Shown piece after piece: positions 62,604 through 64,000 of a stretch of DNA of 64,000 bases. Both the position numbers and the translations under genes were made by a program. How positions within the stretch are numbered: position 1 is the first letter of the stretch; each line of letters opens with the position of its first letter. Source of the DNA: Flavobacteriaceae bacterium Ap0902 (lineage in GTDB: Bacteria > Bacteroidota > Bacteroidia > Flavobacteriales > Weeksellaceae); assembly GCA_009835005.1 (NCBI GenBank), contig WTFG01000005.1, forward strand, positions 124,001-188,000. Direction: 5' to 3'. Below the pieces are notes generated by a model that made no database searches, was not told where the DNA came from, and saw nothing but the letters and a program-made list of their open reading frames with translations.

Positions 62604-62635
62604 CAAAATTAACTTATTTTGGTTAAACTTCGCAA
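62604..62635 (-). promoter_or_regulatory. dnaN promoter: TTG-N21-TAATTTTG
   Basis: On the minus strand TAATTTTG lies at 62611-62604 and a TTG at 62635-62633, 21 bp apart. The box ends 26 bases before the dnaN ATG. Confidence 0.55.
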
Positions 62636-62807
62636 ACTTTATGCAATTATCTATTATAACCACTACTTAAATCGATTGTGCATATTAAGTAATGTTAATT
62701 TCACTTAAATAAAAGGAAGGCATCTATAAATTTATAATTTAACATAATATAAATTATAGGACTTTCATGCATAAATCGGTTATTCTTTAAAATTCAATTC
62801 TATCTCT

Positions 62808-62815
62808 TATATTTG
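62808..62815 (+). promoter_or_regulatory. -7 box TATATTTG for the serine dehydratase gene
   Basis: TATATTTG matches TAnnTTTG and lies 33 bases before the ATG at 62849. No TTG at the usual -33 distance. The rest of the 271-bp divergent gap to dnaN is AT-rich with no coding frame. Confidence 0.6.
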
Positions 62816-62848
62816 TTTAATTGCAGTTTATTACAAATTCTATACTTT

Positions 62849-64000
62849 ATGAAAAATATCAGCGTATTCGACATGTTGAAAATTGGTGTCGGACCATCAA
62901 GTTCACATACTTTAGGTCCTTGGCGTGCAGCACAGGAATTTGTACAAGAATTAAAAGATCATCATATTTTTGATTCTACCCAAACCGTAGAAATCGATTT
63001 ATATGGTTCTTTATCTTTAACAGGTATTGGTCATGCCACGGATAAAGCTATATTGTTAGGCTTAAGTGGAACGGATCCAGTTACGATTCCTGTTGAGTAT
63101 ATTGATGACATCATATCTTTTATTAAGGATGAAAATCAAATTAACCTCAATGAAGAAAAATTAATTCCTTTTGAATGGAGTCAAATTCACTTCAACAAAG
63201 ATTTTTTGCCATATCATTCTAATGGTATGATGCTTACCGCTATATTAGAAGATGGTGATAAGTATGAATCTACTTTCTATTCTATTGGTGGTGGTTTTAT
63301 CACCAAAGAAGAAACAGATGAGACTATAGATCTATCTGATAACAAGGATTTCCCATTTCCTACTAATTCCGGAGAGCAACTGCTTGCACATTGTACTAAA
63401 CTGGGTGTCAATATCTCTGATTTAGTATTGAAAAATGAGCTTACAGTACGCAAAGAAGAAGAAATAGACCATGACCTAAAAAAAATATGGAATGTCATGC
63501 TAGAGTCTGTCTATCTGGGGTGCCATACAGATGGTTTCTTACCTGGCGGTCTAAATGTAAGACGTAGAGCGTCTGATGTGTACCGTAAATTGAAAGATGA
63601 TAAATATAGTTATACCAATAAAGAAGAATGGATTACCGCAATTCGTAAAACCAAGATGCATTATCGCGAAGTATTCAAATGGGTTTCTACTTACGCCATT
63701 GCTGTAAATGAGGTGAATGCCGCCCTTGGACGTGTGGTGACTGCTCCTACCAATGGTTCCGCTGGTGTGATCCCAGCTGTTTTATTATTTTATATAACAG
63801 TAGAAAATCATAAAGCTGATTTTGCGGAAATTAAAAAATTCCTTTTAACCGCTGGCGTTGTGGGTAGTATTTTCAAGAGAAACGCTACCATATCTGCGGC
63901 TATGGGTGGTTGCCAAGCAGAAATTGGTGTATCCTCTGCCATGGCAGCTGCAGCCTTATGCGAAATGCGCGGTGGAACATCAGAACAGTGCTTAAACGCT
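62849..64000 (+). CDS. sdaA: L-serine ammonia-lyase (serine dehydratase), 3' end outside window
   Basis: The first 384 residues of a single-chain iron-sulfur L-serine dehydratase, open to the right edge. It begins [20 protein letters not shown], with the N-terminal beta domain signature GPSSSHT at 15-21. The alpha domain has [32 protein letters not shown] with the first cluster Cys, and a second Cys in ALCEMRGG. It converts serine to pyruvate and ammonia with a [4Fe-4S] cluster. The frame is unbroken and the beta and alpha parts are fused as in E. coli SdaA. Confidence 0.94.
   Translation, partial: MKNISVFDMLKIGVGPSSSHTLGPWRAAQEFVQELKDHHIFDSTQTVEIDLYGSLSLTGIGHATDKAILLGLSGTDPVTIPVEYIDDIISFIKDENQINLNEEKLIPFEWSQIHFNKDFLPYHSNGMMLTAILEDGDKYESTFYSIGGGFITKEETDETIDLSDNKDFPFPTNSGEQLLAHCTKLGVNISDLVLKNELTVRKEEEIDHDLKKIWNVMLESVYLGCHTDGFLPGGLNVRRRASDVYRKLKDDKYSYTNKEEWITAIRKTKMHYREVFKWVSTYAIAVNEVNAALGRVVTAPTNGSAGVIPAVLLFYITVENHKADFAEIKKFLLTAGVVGSIFKRNATISAAMGGCQAEIGVSSAMAAAALCEMRGGTSEQCLNA

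Noticed and set aside
62578-62848. Replication origin next to dnaN
   Set aside because: No cluster of TTATCCACA-like DnaA boxes and no dnaA; dnaN is often away from the origin in this phylum.
1-64000. CRISPR array, integrated phage, defence island or intact insertion sequence
   Set aside because: No regularly spaced repeats, no phage structural genes, no transposase and no known defence operon were seen on either strand.

Overview
The window looks like a stretch of chromosome from a member of the Bacteroidota, most likely class Flavobacteriia. The DNA is AT-rich (about one third G+C by eye). Genes mostly lack Shine-Dalgarno sequences. Many are preceded by the Bacteroidota sigma-A -7 box TAnnTTTG, sometimes with a TTG about 19 bp upstream. 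The gene content agrees: a PorV/PorQ-family outer-membrane protein, a TamB-like giant divergent from tsaD, a fused E1 alpha/beta 2-oxoacid dehydrogenase, SMUG2, a long aromatic amino acid hydroxylase and several small START-like, DUF493 and META proteins. There are no rRNA genes, CRISPR arrays, intact transposases, prophage or defence islands. Nearly everything is single-copy housekeeping DNA.

Layout. 0-1.6 kb: end of purine nucleoside phosphorylase, a UspA protein and an NlpC/P60 lipoprotein. 1.7-5.8 kb: a decay zone with a voltage-gated K+ channel that lost its S3 region, an MscS-type channel carrying at least six frameshifts, and a hemerythrin-like gene with two; only a DUF488 gene and a SMUG2-type uracil-DNA glycosylase are intact there. 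5.9-16.5 kb: prohibitin, fabG, a PagL-like lipid A deacylase, nitroreductase, dicarboxylate symporter, two thioredoxin-fold proteins, miaA, psd, csaA, a porin and a DUF819 membrane protein. 16.5-21 kb: palindromic elements, a 5'-truncated DUF3667-like gene, a Usp-Usp-TPR protein, mgsA with an elaborate inverted-repeat leader, merR and an M23 peptidase. 21-35 kb: alaS, a DnaQ-like exonuclease, pssA, PorV-like protein, nucleotide-sugar epimerase, aldo/keto reductase, aminopeptidase P, a divergent phosphatidate phosphatase/diacylglycerol kinase pair, a class IV aminotransferase, YqgE and pdxH. 35-46 kb: HU, fmt, recQ, DUF493, rsmE, tsaD, tamB-like and an Lrp regulator. 46-64 kb: a Dph6-like ATPase, aromatic amino acid hydroxylase, peptidase E, pncB, tRNA-Met, an OmpA lipoprotein, 2-oxoacid dehydrogenase E1 and E2, a UPF0173 hydrolase, the pheT-META-aspS operon, dnaN and the start of serine dehydratase.

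Connections. Phospholipid metabolism is well represented: pssA and psd make phosphatidylethanolamine, DAG kinase and an App1-type phosphatase interconvert DAG and phosphatidate, and a PagL-like enzyme may trim lipid A. tRNA biology is also dense (alaS, aspS, pheT, fmt, miaA, tsaD, rsmE).

The most noteworthy non-coding signal is a family of about 80-135 bp imperfect palindromes (five copies at about 0.43, 17.4, 19.6, 27.9 and 35.4 kb). They share ends of the form GTAGCTGTCTCAAAA and internal stems. One terminal base pair covaries between copies. Four of the five lie exactly between convergent genes, and the fifth abuts a truncated gene. They look like a mobile REP/MITE-type element that has settled into, or been kept for, a bidirectional 3'-end role.
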